DNA from: Buddleja alternifolia
Lineage: Eukaryota; Streptophyta; Magnoliopsida; Lamiales; Scrophulariaceae
Length of the DNA: 64,000 nucleotides
Reading direction: 5' to 3'
Assembly (NCBI GenBank): GCA_019426215.1
Contig: CM033394.1
Span: 11,118,195 to 11,182,194, forward strand
Shown: piece after piece, positions 35,165 to 46,596 of the stretch
Layout: each line of letters starts with the position of its first letter
How positions within the stretch are numbered: position 1 is the first letter of the stretch
Program-made: the position numbers and the translations under genes
Notes under the pieces: model-generated
Seen by the model: only the letters and a program-made list of their open reading frames with translations
What the model was told of the DNA's origin: nothing
Database searches by the model: none

Positions 35165-38093
35165 AACGTCAATCGTTATGGTATTTGATGCTCATCTTCT
35201 CAAGATGTTTATCTAGCACCGCCTGTGATAGTGACTTAGTGAGTGGGTTAGCCACGTTTTCTGCTTAGGCTATTTTCTACACAGCTATATCGCCTCTTCC
35301 AATGATTTCTCATATTATATGATATTTCCTCACCACATGTTTAGATTTATTGTGAGACCTTGGTTCTTTAGCTTGTGCAATTGCTCCATTGTTGTCATAC
35401 CATAGTGGTAACGACATTTTCACGCTAGGAACCACTTGAAGTTCAGCTATGAACTTTCTCATCCAAACAACTTCTTTGGCTGCCTCAGAGGCGACCACAT
35501 ATTCTGCCTCCGTTGTGGAATCAGCAGCTGTGCTTTGCTTGGAACTTTTCCAAGACACTGCTCCACCATTGAGTGTGAATATGTACCCAGAGGTGGACTT
35601 GAGGTCATAAGGATCTGATTGAAAATCTGCATCGGTGTAACCATCTACCTTCAATTCTCCATTTCCATATATCAATAGCATATCTTCAGTTCTTTTTAAG
35701 TACTTTAAGATACACTTCACTTATGTCCAATGTTGCTCCCCCGGGTTTGCTTGAAACCTTCTAACCATGCTTACAACATATGCCAGATCTAGTCTCGTGC
35801 ATAACATCGCGTACATGAGACTTCCTACAGCCTGACGCATAGGGTGTGTTCCTCATTTCAATTCTATCCTTGTCTGTTTTAGGACTCATAGATTTGGAAA
35901 GATGAATACCATGTCTCATGGGCAAAAGTCCTCCCTTAGAGTTATGCATCTCATATCTCTTAAGGACTTTCTCTAGGTAGAATGCTTGGGAGAGTCCTAT
36001 CATTTTATTAGCACTATCTCTACATAGGTGAATTCCCAAAATGTAGGTAGTTTCTCCCAAGTCTTTTATAGAGAACGTGCTTGAGAACCATGTCTTGACT
36101 GGCGTCAATAAGCCTATGTCATTCCCTATAAGTAGTATGTCATCTACGTATAGTACTAAAAATGTCAACTTGCTCCCACTGACCATTTTATAGACACATG
36201 GTTCGTCTCTTATTCTTGATGAAGACATATTTCCTTGCTTCTTCATCGAACCATAGATTCTAGCTCCGAGAGGCTTGTTTCAGTCCATAAATGGATCTAT
36301 TCAATTTGAAAACTTTATAAGAATCTGCTTCGGATATGAAACCCCTGGGCCGTTGCATATAAATGTCCTCCTCGAGGTATCTATTTAGAAATACGATCTT
36401 CACATCCATTTGTCAGATTTCATAATCCAAATTTGCAGCTACGGCTAGCAGAATTCTAATAGATTTGATCATGGCTACTGGCAAAAAGGTTTCCTCATAG
36501 TCAATGCCCTCCTTTTAACTATACCCTTTCGCCACCAGCCTGGCCTTATAGGTATCCACCTTGCCACTTGGACCAATCTTTCTCTTATAGATCCATTTGC
36601 ATCCAATTGGTATTACTCCATGTGATAGATCAGTAAGAGTCCAGACTTGGTTCGAATACATCGAATCAATCTCTGTTTTCATAGTCTTAAGCCACTTTGA
36701 GGAATCTATATCCGTTGCTGCTTCATCAAGTCAGAGGGATCATCTCCATAGCTCCCTTCTGCAATAACATACAAATAATGCTGTGTATCGTGCAAATAGT
36801 CATATCTCTCACGCGACTGAGATACTCTGCTAGATCGTCGCTGCAACAGTTATGTCATATTAGGTTCAGATTCTTGAACTAATGTCTTCGAAGCGATGTT
36901 ATCTTGTTCTTCCAGAAAATATTTCTACCTGCACTACCTTCTCGAATGAATTCTTTTTCAAGAAAGTAGGCTTTCAAGGCCACGATGATCCTATGATGAT
37001 TTTGCAGGTAAAAGAGGTATCCCATCAAATGTAAGGGAAAACCAATAAAACGTCCTTTCAAGGATCTATCCTCTAGTTTCTCTACCTTGGTCTTCTTTAC
37101 ATATGCTGGGCAACCCCATATCTTTATGTACTTGAGACTAGGCTTCCTACCGCACCATATTTCATATGGTGTAATGGGAACAAATTTCGAGGGATATTTG
37201 TTTAGAATATGCGCAGAAACGGGCAAATCAGTGTAGCTAAGCATGGAACGTATCATGTCTAACAGAGTACAATTCCTTCTTTTTTCTACCCCATTAAGTT
37301 GTGGAGTTGCTGGAGGAGTTAGTTGTAATGTAATGCCTTGTTCTTTTAAGAACTCATCAAACTCGACACTTATGTATTCGCCATCTCGACCAGATCGAAG
37401 TGTCTTAATACTGTGCCCAATTTGTTTTTCAGTTAAAGCTTTGAATTCCTTGAACCATTCAAGTGCTTCTGACTTATACTTCATCAGATAAACTAGACCA
37501 TACCTAGAGTGGTCATCTGTGAAGGTTATAAAGTATTGAAAACCTCCAAGGGCCACATATTTGAGGGCCCCACAAATATCAGTGTGAATTAATTTTAAAA
37601 CTTCATTAGCCCTTTCGAAATGCCCAGTGAATGGTGACCTGGTCATCTTGCCTTTAAGACATGATTCACAAGTAGGATGTGGGTCAGACCCAAGTGGACG
37701 AATAAGCCCACGTTTTTCCAATTCATTTATCTTAAATTCACCAGCATATCCCAGTCTAAGGTGCTATATGAGTTTTTAGTTTACTTCACACATACTATGT
37801 TTTCTAGTCATAGTATTAACCATACACTGATTTTGGACATTCAAATAGTATAAACCATTAATTAAAGATGCAGAGCCAACACACTTATTTCCAAAATAAA
37901 TATCACAAGAATTATGTTTAAAAGAAAACAAGTATTCTTTCCTGACTAATACAGGAATAGAAACAATATTCTTGAGCCCATTGGGCAAAACTAGGTAATC
38001 ATCTAACATTATTTGATGTCTAAAAAATAGTGTAACAAAAGTAAGTCCAATGTGCGCCGCAACCATGCTGTGTCCGCTTCCAACATTGATCAT
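35165..38093 (-). pseudogene. Copia-2 pol pseudogene (INT-RT-RNase H)
   Basis: In coding order: pre-integrase (38093-37776, LPNGLKNIVSIPVL); a long frame 37721-36879 with the GAG-pre-integrase motif CESCLKGKMTRSPF and the integrase core (HTDICGALK, FTDDHSRYGLVY); RT in pieces from about 36880, with the palm at 36246-35761 including the intact catalytic LYVDDILLIGND; and RNase H (35720-35175, KSTSGYIF, STTEAEY). The second integrase acidic residue, normally in RSDRGGEY, lies in RSGRDGEY, so the order is changed. Frame breaks near 37730, 36880, 36250 and 35760 make it inactive. RT is more complete than in Copia-1. Confidence 0.9.
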
Positions 38094-38214
38094 TACTTCC
38101 TTCTCATCAAGCTTTCTACTTTATTCTAGATCCTGGTTCAAAAAACAAATATGAGCACTAGCTCAGGAATCTAGAATCCAAGAAGTAGAAAAATATTATC
38201 ATAGAACAATTCGT

Positions 38215-39003
38215 TTAAAAAATATAAAGTTCTATACCTGATCTGCTTTCAGCTCTTGGCTTAGGACAGTCATGCTTCCATTCATCCACTTCTTTGCAGT
38301 GGAGACAAGTCTTTTCAACTTTTGAACGTTTAGATCTTTTCTCATAGTTTTCAGAAGCAATCCTTACTCCAATTAGCCCAGTAGGAGGTGGAGTATCATC
38401 ATCCCATTCCTTTCTCAATCGGGCTTGCATGTATACAAACCTGTCTTTAAGATCTATCAAGGATCCTCCTATATCATCTATCTCAAAGTTAGTGACATAA
38501 GCAGAGAAAGACTTAGGGAGAGATTGAAGAATGAGATCTACTTCCAGAAAAAAATCTATATAGCTTCCCAGAGCCCGAAGTCGTTCTATCATGGATATCA
38601 TATATATAACATTCTCTCATTCTAGTTTGAAAAGCTCTTTCGATAAATAATACCGAGTTGATTTTCCATGTTCCCCGAACATTTCCTCCAAGTGAAGCAT
38701 CATTGACTTGGGAATTTCCATACCAAAATGTATATGTCTCAATTTGTTGCTCATGGAATGCAACATATAGTCATTGACCTTCTGGGCATCAGAGATCCAT
38801 CTCTTATATGCTTTTAGAGCAGACTTTCCTTCATTATCCCTAGGTAAAGATGGACCATCCTGCTCCACAATGTGCTTAAACGATTTCTTTTTGAGCTCTG
38901 CCCTTAGCATTTTGATCCAATCACTGTAGTTTGGTCCAGTGAGGACATTTTTTTCAAGCATTGCTTTCAAAGGGTTAGTCATTATGTAGGAAATAAACTG
39001 CAT
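38215..39003 (-). pseudogene. Copia-2 gag pseudogene
   Basis: Two adjacent frames (39003-38617 and 38601-38215) make up gag: MTNPLKAMLEKNVLTGPNY at the start and YLSKELFKLE at the break. It continues with RLRALGSYIDFF and a degenerate zinc knuckle CLHCKEVDEWKHDC, in which the histidine position of CX2CX4HX4C is glutamate. The break near 38610 includes an apparent stop. It is homologous to Copia-1 gag, with the same LEKN-LTGPNY opening. Confidence 0.87.
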
Positions 39004-40601
39004 AAAATATCAAGATTTACGATTAAATGTGTTATTATGTACTTTCAAGTAAAATTAAGGATTTCAATATTTACTTGACTCCCACTATTTTCCTCGAAAC
39101 ATTGCACTCCCACTGCAATAATCGAAAACCTCGTTGGATTGGTTTCATAGCGAGTCATTTAGTTCCTCAACGATCTAAACAAGTTGCAACCTTTTTTCGC
39201 TATATGGCCTGTTAGATCATTGAGGTGATGTCATACACCAATCGGTCCAACCGATGATTCAATCTCCATTAGCTCATGGATCACTGAACCGCCAATTGGG
39301 CCTATCTCTAAAACAATTACATAGAAATAACCTATACAAAATTCTATGAATTGAAGATAAAAATAGAGGGGCTCAAACTCCGGCCCTATACAGCCCATAT
39401 AAGATAGCAAAGATAAACCCTCAGTCCATACACGGTGTCACCATCACATAAATAAGGAGCATGTAAACAATTTAAACACTTACGTGAATTAAACATCAAA
39501 TCTCATTTAATATATTAAATCTAATTTAATGTTTGATTAAATCTGATTTAATCCCTTCAGAATAAATCTAATTTAGTTTGACTACTTTAATAAAATTAAA
39601 GTGTGACTATTATTGAATAAAGTCACATGGGAAATCTAATCTAAACAAATAGCAATATCATGTAAAAGGAAATTGGTATTTAAATCCAATTCAACTAATC
39701 TAATTTTACATATATCAGCCTATTATGAAATGAGTTTAAATCTAATTTAAATTATTTAACAACTTTTATCTTGAAGAATTTAAGTCCAATTAAATTTTTC
39801 AATAAATCCAATTTCAATTATTTAACTGAAGCTAATTTAGAATTTGGAATGAACTTAAATCCAATTTAATTTATTCACTAAATCTAAATTAGAGTTTGAA
39901 TAAACTTAAATCTAATTTAATTTATTTACTAAATTCAATTTAAAAGTTGAAACGAAAATTATTTAATTAGGGTTCATTAATTGATAAATAGTTTGGTCAA
40001 ACTTTTAATTGGATGAAACCCACATGATTAATTATTTGATAATTGAGTAACCTAATTAAATCGTTGGGACAGGTCCAACATAATTAATTATGTTGGGCCC
40101 GGCCCAAAATTTCATTTAAAGTACAGCTAGACTCGGACCAACACTTTTAGATTAATGTGCTGGGCTTTAACCACGCTAGGCTAAGCCCAATGCGGATCAT
40201 CTGTGCGCTGGGCTACGTCCAGTGCTACACTTGCCCAATGCTAATAATGTTGGTGTGTTGGGCATAGCCCAACACAATCCTAATTGTGTTAGGCCCTGCC
40301 CAATACCCCTTGCGCGCCGTCCCCAAGCGTTGCGTGCGCAGCAGCAGCGTCCAACGCACGCTTTAGCGGCGGCGCCAGCGACACCTTCACCTGCCGCTGC
40401 AGTACGCTTTTCAAAAATACGAATCCAATTCAATTTTTTCATTTTACCCGGTAAATTCAATTCAACTTTAAAAAATTTAATTTTACAGATTTGCATGTAT
40501 AACATAAAGTACCCAAATTACATAAAATATGTAATACATGTTTATGATATTAAAACAATTAAAACACATAAACATACAACGAATATCATGAATCTCCCGA
40601 A
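39004..40601 (-). other. Copia-2 leader
   Basis: About 1.6 kb between primer-binding site and gag, without a gene. Positions 39480-39960 hold repeated TTAAATCTAATTTAATTTATT-like units. Positions 40080-40320 hold repeated GGCCCAACA/TTGGGC motifs followed by a GC-rich GCAGCAGCAGCG block. The overlapping frames at 40197-40644 are compositional. Confidence 0.6.
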
Positions 40602-40619
40602 TTTTGGCGCTGATACCAC
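40602..40619 (-). promoter_or_regulatory. Copia-2 primer-binding site
   Basis: On the minus strand, GTGGTATCAGCGCCAAAA follows directly after the LTR end ATCACAACA. It matches the initiator-methionine tRNA motif TGGTATCAG. Confidence 0.8.
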
Positions 40620-42127
40620 TGTTGTGATTCGGTCTAGTGGATAAATTTTTTTATCCAAATTACACCGAGAATCGAATCCGGGATTTTCATGATATTATAA
40701 TTACGCAATAAGAACGAATTATGTAAGAGAGTAATCAAATTACCTATTGACGACAAAATTCGATTAGTCAGTAGCAGCCCCAGACTCCTTGCCTCTAGAT
40801 AATCACGCAGAAAAAAATTCTCTGAGAAAGCTTTGATCTCCTCCCCGACAACAATGGTGGTGGCGGCAGCTAGTTGGAGAGGGGGAGGGAATTTTGTCTT
40901 TCCTATTGCTTTAGCTTTCTTTGGCTCAAAGTCAGATTCTGAATAATGACTTGTGTAGAGTTCTGACACTGACTAACTACTTATATCAAATAAGCAGAAC
41001 CCCTAGCTCTACTACAGTGGGGACGACAACTAGGCCTGTTGGAGATGGTACTCAGACTTTGTTCAATCTTAGCTCATGTGTAATTAATTAAATCCAAGTC
41101 CAATCCAATTGGCAATTAATTAATTACTTTAATCCAATTAAAATTAATCTAATTAATTTAATTCAATCATATTAATTTATCTTATGAATTAATATGATTT
41201 AATTAATTTATTTCCAATTAGATATCTTTATTTAAATCATGCTATTCATTTTGTTAGTCAATCACATCTAATGTGATTGTATCAAAATACCCTTAGCATG
41301 GAAAAATATTCCTTTTCTTCACATAACTCGACTCTCTAGGGTCGGTTCTATTAGCAGTGGGAGGATTCCAAAGGATAAGGTTGTCACTTAGCCAGCACCA
41401 TGGAACCAAATCGTAACCCAATTGAATACGAGATAAACATGTCATCACGAACCTTGATTATGACTACCATATGCGTATAAACTCTTCACCGACGTGACCC
41501 GATCAAGTAAGAGTCATGGTATGTCAAACTCATAGAACTCGATGCTATACTCGATAATCATAATAATGTGAAATTACCAAACTACCCTTAGTGACCATCA
41601 CTAGTTAGTTTATATGCTTTGACCAAAGACTTTGTAATTTCAATTACTTATAATCATACTGGTCACATACTCGTTTACTGTTGAGACGGTGAATTCCATA
41701 TTGACAGTTATCTTACAATATTGAATGCACTATGTGGATTGTTCTTCGAGGTCGACCCCACAAATCAGGTGATACGGATCTAACTACTCTGATAATATAT
41801 CCAATACTACAAGAATATTGTAAACAACTCCTTAGGTCTAAAGTTCACACATACTATCGCAATCTTAATCCCAATCATTGACTGTCAAAGAGTAAATACC
41901 CATGTGATTGTATTAATGTGAGTCGAGTTCAAATATGTTAATTCCATTGACTATATTCATGACACCAACTCCCACTATCTAATCAGTATTCGACTGGCGC
42001 TTCCTTGTCAAAGCAGGTGTTATATGAGTTGAATTTTAATACCCAATTGAAATTCCTTAACTCGCGAACTCCCCTTTAAGAGATTATGTACTTGACTCTT
42101 CCAGTGCTTCCTCTCAATTATAGTAGG
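40620..42127 (-). repeat. Copia-2 5' LTR, larger part
   Basis: Homologous to 32417-33913. It is cut at 42127 by the Athila-like element and continues at 48229-48417, where CATAGGTGGAAAGTC resumes the LTR sequence. Confidence 0.9.
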
Positions 42128-43759
42128 TGATAGGAGTCGTTTTTACGTGTTTTTAAGCCCCTTTCCGTTTATGTTTTAGGTTCATTTATCGCTTGATTCT
42201 TTCCACATGTGCATTTAATTCGTGCATTAAGTGATTTCAGACCTTAAATGGATACAATCGAAGAACGGGCTGAAAAATGACGTATAAAACAAGTTTAGGC
42301 CAAGATGCTTCACACCTCCACGACCAAACAAGCAAGAAATAAGTTGGAGTTAGCCAAGATCATGTTTTAGTACCATTTCCGCACACCTGGGCGCCAAATC
42401 AGAAACAATCTCCACGTTGGAACGCCATTTGGATAAATTTAGAGACCGAATTTGATGAAGTGTCCTTCTACAAAGTTTTATAGCTATGTCGTATCTTTAC
42501 ATGGGAACTTGAATCATCTAATTCGGAGGTCTGTGGAGAAGTTTATGAATAAAACACTATCCCTGCGCTGGAAAACACGAAAGTGGCAGCTCCCATTCTT
42601 AGTAGGTGGAAAACAAGAGAATGGTAGTTCACATTCTTGGTAGGAGGAAAGAGAATGGTAGGTGGAAAACAAGAGAATGGTAGTTCACATTCTTGGTAGA
42701 TGGAAAGCAAGAGAATGGTAGGTGGAAAGAAAAGAGAATGGAAGCACATGTTCTTGGTTGGTGAATTTTTTTGGCTATAAAAGGAGGATTGGATGCCATC
42801 CTACAAACACACTTGAAAACACATTCCCCATTGGGGGAGCCTAAACACATCCTATCATCATCTTCATCATCCTTAGATTAGTTATGAAGATTATCAAGAA
42901 CCTTTGAAGGTGAAGAAATCAAGAAGCATGGAAGAGATGAAGATCGAAGTTCAACCATCAAAAATACGAGGGAGTTTCTTAGATTTAGATTTGTTTTTGT
43001 CTATGAATATGAATCTTAATTTAAGTTCCTATCTTTTATCTTTTATGATGAAATAGATTTTTCGAACTAAGGCCATGTTGAGGCTTAATTATGATAATTG
43101 AGATATAAATTGTGTTTTTCATATTAATTCTATTGTTGCTTTGTGTCTTGATCTTGTTTGAATGCATCATATGCTTAGCTACCATATGCATGATTTATTG
43201 CTTAAATTATTCGTTCGAGAGAAGGTAATTTAAGGTGCAAAGATGATCATCACATAATCCGTAAAAAATAGGGAATTGCCCCTAGAGATAGGTAGAGATT
43301 CCCGGGTGCAGTTAGCCGGATTAATCCGGGGAAATTCTAGAACTTGAATGCATGATTGTTGGTTAGATTCTCGGATAGACATATCTAGAGAACCATCAAT
43401 TAATCATAGGATTATTACAGCCGAGACATCGGGTAGTAATTATTTAAGGTTTTTTCCACCAAAGCAACATTAGTCTAATAATATGAGAACATGTTTGTAA
43501 TGAAAATTGATTAATTTATGCCAACACATGTGTCTTAGTTGCTCTCTTCCATAGCTATCTTCGACATCTTGTTTCTTATATCTTACTTCCATAATATTTT
43601 AGTTAATTCTTGTTTTAGTTTAAGTTCTTCAATTGCTTTAAAATCATAAACTAAAATACAAGTCCTTGAGGTTCGACAACCCGGACTTTATTGTCCACTT
43701 TATTACTACACACGACCAGTCCACTTGCTGTTTAATACACGTAAGGATTTTTCGTGTCA
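42128..43759 (+). repeat. 5' LTR of the Athila-type element
   Basis: Starts TGATAGGAGTCG and ends TTTTTCGTGTCA. A minisatellite at about 42600-42740 repeats GGTGGAAAACAAGAGAATGG-like units. A TATA box GCTATAAAAGG at about 42775-42785 lies just downstream, so transcription probably starts near 42805. Confidence 0.92.
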
Positions 43760-43765
43760 AGTTTT

Positions 43766-43782
43766 TGGCGCCGTTGCCGGGG
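43766..43782 (+). promoter_or_regulatory. Primer-binding site, Asp tRNA type
   Basis: TGGCGCCGTTGCCGGGG lies 6 bases after the LTR. It is complementary to the 3' end of plant tRNA-Asp and typical of Athila and related gypsy elements. Confidence 0.88.
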
Positions 43783-43887
43783 ACTTGTTTAATTTTAGTT
43801 TTTGATTTTATTGCAAGTTTTAAGTATTTATTTTATTTTTATGAATTTTTTTTTATTTTTATTTTTTTCTTACACTATTACCTCGCA

Positions 43888-44539
43888 ATGACTAGAAATT
43901 TTCCATATATGACCCTTCCGGAGAATCAATTATGGCTGCAAAGCGTCATTCAATTCGCAAAGGATAGCAATTTTCTTGATATGACAGTACCGGAGAATCA
44001 ATTATGGCTGCAAAGCGTCATTGAAGCGTGTTATGCAAGGGTTCTTTCCACAACATTACCAAGAAAGAATTCCTACTCCGGAGGAACAACTTGATAACAC
44101 CATTGGAGAGCTCCACTTTATGATGAAGGACGCACGACGGGAAATGAAGGAGATGAATCATCAACTCAAGCAACTAACGAGCGACATATCTGAGAAAGTA
44201 CCATGGGCATTGCTTGGTACCACTGAGATAGATCAAAAGGAGGAATTCAACACCATGACGTTGAATGAAATGAAGTTGGAAAATTCGAAAGCAGATTCCT
44301 CCAACGATGAGCATTCGACTCCTATCCTTTCTGAGGGTGTTGACATTTCTTTACTTTCTTCCCTAGGCGCAAGTAAATCGGTATTTGATGCCGACAATGG
44401 TAAGTTGTTATTGAATGTAGGAGATGACATGGTTAATTTCGATAACTATGAGGTTTTTGAGCATCTAATTGATTTTGATTTGTCTTTACACATTGATGTT
44501 TTTGATCCTTTTAGTGTTGAGCACTTTCATGAAAAATGA
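43888..44539 (+). CDS. Gag-position ORFs of the Athila-type element, function unknown
   Basis: The first frame opens with MTRNFPYMTLPENQLW at 43888 and ends by 44094. It contains a local direct duplication: GGAGAATCAATTATGGCTGC occurs at about 43920 and again at about 43991. A second frame, 44021-44539 (172 aa), overlaps in another register and is acidic, with coiled-coil-like heptads (LHFMMKDARREMKEMNHQL). I recognise no zinc knuckle or capsid motif. The frame change between the two may be a real break or an assembly slip. They occupy the gag position and may be a degenerate gag or an extra element protein. Confidence 0.5.
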
Positions 44540-44563
44540 GCCAATAATCTTCAACATCCATAC

Positions 44564-44845
44564 ATGATGGAGCTGAAATATGTCAAGGTGATTGGTGAAG
44601 AAAAACGAGACATTATCTCTAGCTTGGAGAAAAATCTGCACCACCATCCGGAGCATGAGGAAGAAAAGGTAATAGAGGTATTGAGGGACCATAAAAAAAC
44701 TCGTGAGTGGATGATTGCTTGGTCTAACCCTAGGATATGTAGCACAAATAATTGGTCAATCTTCACTACAAAGGGCAAAAGGTTGAAGCGATACCCAATA
44801 GTGGATTGGAGAACGAATACGGCATTCATACATAAACCGCCTTGA
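44564..44845 (+). CDS. Small ORF of the Athila-type element, function unknown
   Basis: A 93-residue frame, lysine- and histidine-rich (NLHHHPEHEEEK), ending in WRTNTAFIHKPP. It sits just before a conserved-looking hairpin. No family recognised. It is intact and lies in a very young element, so it may be expressed, but coding is not proven. Confidence 0.4.
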   Translation: MMELKYVKVIGEEKRDIISSLEKNLHHHPEHEEEKVIEVLRDHKKTREWMIAWSNPRICSTNNWSIFTTKGKRLKRYPIVDWRTNTAFIHKPP

Positions 44846-44892
44846 GCCAATCTCTTACATAAAGTCAAGCTAGTGACTTTAAAAGAGCGCTT

Positions 44893-44910
44893 CTTGGGAG
44901 GCAACCCAAG
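44893..44910 (+). other. Hairpin CTTGGG-AGGCAA-CCCAAG
   Basis: A perfect 6-bp stem with loop AGGCAA, placed just after the last small ORF. GGGAGGCAACCC-type motifs recur in plant Athila-like elements (established pattern, from memory), which suggests an RNA structure of the element. Confidence 0.5.
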
Positions 44911-46580
44911 CTTTGTGAGTTTTCTTTTGTTTTTTTTTTTTGCTTTCTTTTTTTGTTTTTGCCTTTTGTTTTATTTGTTTTGTCTAAGCATGCATTTTTG
45001 GCATGTGTTTTAATATGCTTGATGGTTTGTTTGATAAGTATGTTGAACATGTTAGTAGCAATTTCCCGTTGTTTTGAGAGGCCTATTTTGATGAGATGAG
45101 TTTGATTTGGAACATATTTGTGATGAAGGATTGTTTTTCAACAATCCTTGATTGTAAGTACTCTTATACCTTTTGCATGCGTTTATGTGAGACAACATTG
45201 GGGACAATGTTGAGTTTAAGTTTGGGGGTATATGTGGGTAGTACTTTCTGGTTTTAATACATTCATATGATTGATCACCATGTGTTTGCTATTTTTGTCA
45301 TGTCATGTGTACCTCGTTTAGCTCAAGTTTGGGGGAATTTGTATGCTATCATGTTTATATGTGTTTATGTTGAGAAAATCAAGTTTGTATGCTATCATGT
45401 TTATATGTGTTTATGTTGAGAAAATCAAGCATGTTTTTTTTAGTCCTTCCAATTGATGCATTTAAATTGATTAACTTTAAAAAATGACATGATTTTTTGA
45501 AATAATTTGAATTTAAATGAACATATATATCTTTGAAATTGCTCATGGAGACCCTAGACTAGGATTGATTTCTTAGATGATTCACATTACACATAAATCG
45601 AGAGTAGAAGAGTTGAGAGGATAACCATCTTGAGACACTTAAGGAATTTTTCCCGGAAATATTAACTTAGATTTTTCATAAGGGTATAAGTTGAGTAGTA
45701 ATTTTTTATGCTAAACAATGAATTAAAAAGGTTGAATTTTGGTATGACCACAAGTGGTCAGACTAATATGTACTGGAGGTGAAAATTTTCATGCCTACAT
45801 ACTGTACTATTGTGCTAATTTGAGCTTTGCACAAGCCAAAAATGAGTGAATTGTTTAAAAGATCTAGTTTTATTTCGTGGCCTTTGACACTCGAGTGATT
45901 AAATCCTTAGGAGTGTCTTTACACTTAATGCCCCAAAACTATCTAGTTTGGGAGTCATTGATCTAAAACTTGTTATATGGGTGCCATAGAAAGCCTAATG
46001 GAATAAAACATTGCACATGATCTAGCCTTAATGAAGTTAATTGGAAAGTTTCATATGAATTGAAAGTTTGAATGTTTGAGATAATGAAATTTAAATGGCT
46101 ATGAGATTTTCTATGATTCTTATGCTTTGTGTTTAATCATAAAGTTGATAGATATGAGATTAATGTCCAAAATTTGGTAAGGATGCCTCTTGACTATAAT
46201 ACCTTAGATTTATTTTCACTACACCCTATGGAGTCTTTTCCAGTATTGGTGTCACATGAGCAAAAGTAGTTGATATGTATATATATATGTGAGCTGTAAA
46301 AGGATGATTTTGTGCCATTTATTCTTGTTAATTATGTTGAGATGTATTCATTTGGTTGGGATTGAAAGTTTGTTAGATTTTGTGGGTATATCGTCTGCAA
46401 ACCCTCACGAGACTATAACTCATCCTTTGAGGTAACTCAAAAGTTTAAAGGCTTGTTGCACATGCTAAGTGCAATCGTTTACTCCACGAAAGTGAGTTCG
46501 TTAGTTGTTTTTGTTTTCTCCTTTTGGTTGATGATATTTTTCGTACCCTAGACCTTTTATTGCTCGAGGTCGAGCAATTG
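44911..46580 (+). other. Non-coding interior of the Athila-type element
   Basis: No pol. Contains two extra polypurine-like AAGTTTGGGGG motifs (45218-45228 and 45325-45335) and a perfect 46-bp tandem duplication (45338-45383 and 45384-45429). No open frame of interest. Confidence 0.7.
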
Positions 46581-46582
46581 AT

Positions 46583-46596
46583 AAGTTTGGGGGAGT
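46583..46596 (+). promoter_or_regulatory. Polypurine tract of the Athila-type element
   Basis: AAGTTTGGGGGAGT directly precedes the 3' LTR start TGATAGG. Confidence 0.85.

Noticed and set aside
40197..40644. Alanine-rich frames on both strands
   Set aside because: A compositional effect of the GC-rich block in the Copia-2 leader; no domain.
42452..42643. Duplicated gene (identical 63-aa frames at 42452 and 46921)
   Set aside because: The frames lie in the two LTRs of the same element; their identity reflects LTR identity, not a gene pair.
42600..42740. CRISPR-like spaced repeats
   Set aside because: Direct, contiguous GGTGGAAAACAAGAGAATGG-type units without unique spacers; a minisatellite in an LTR, present in both LTR copies.
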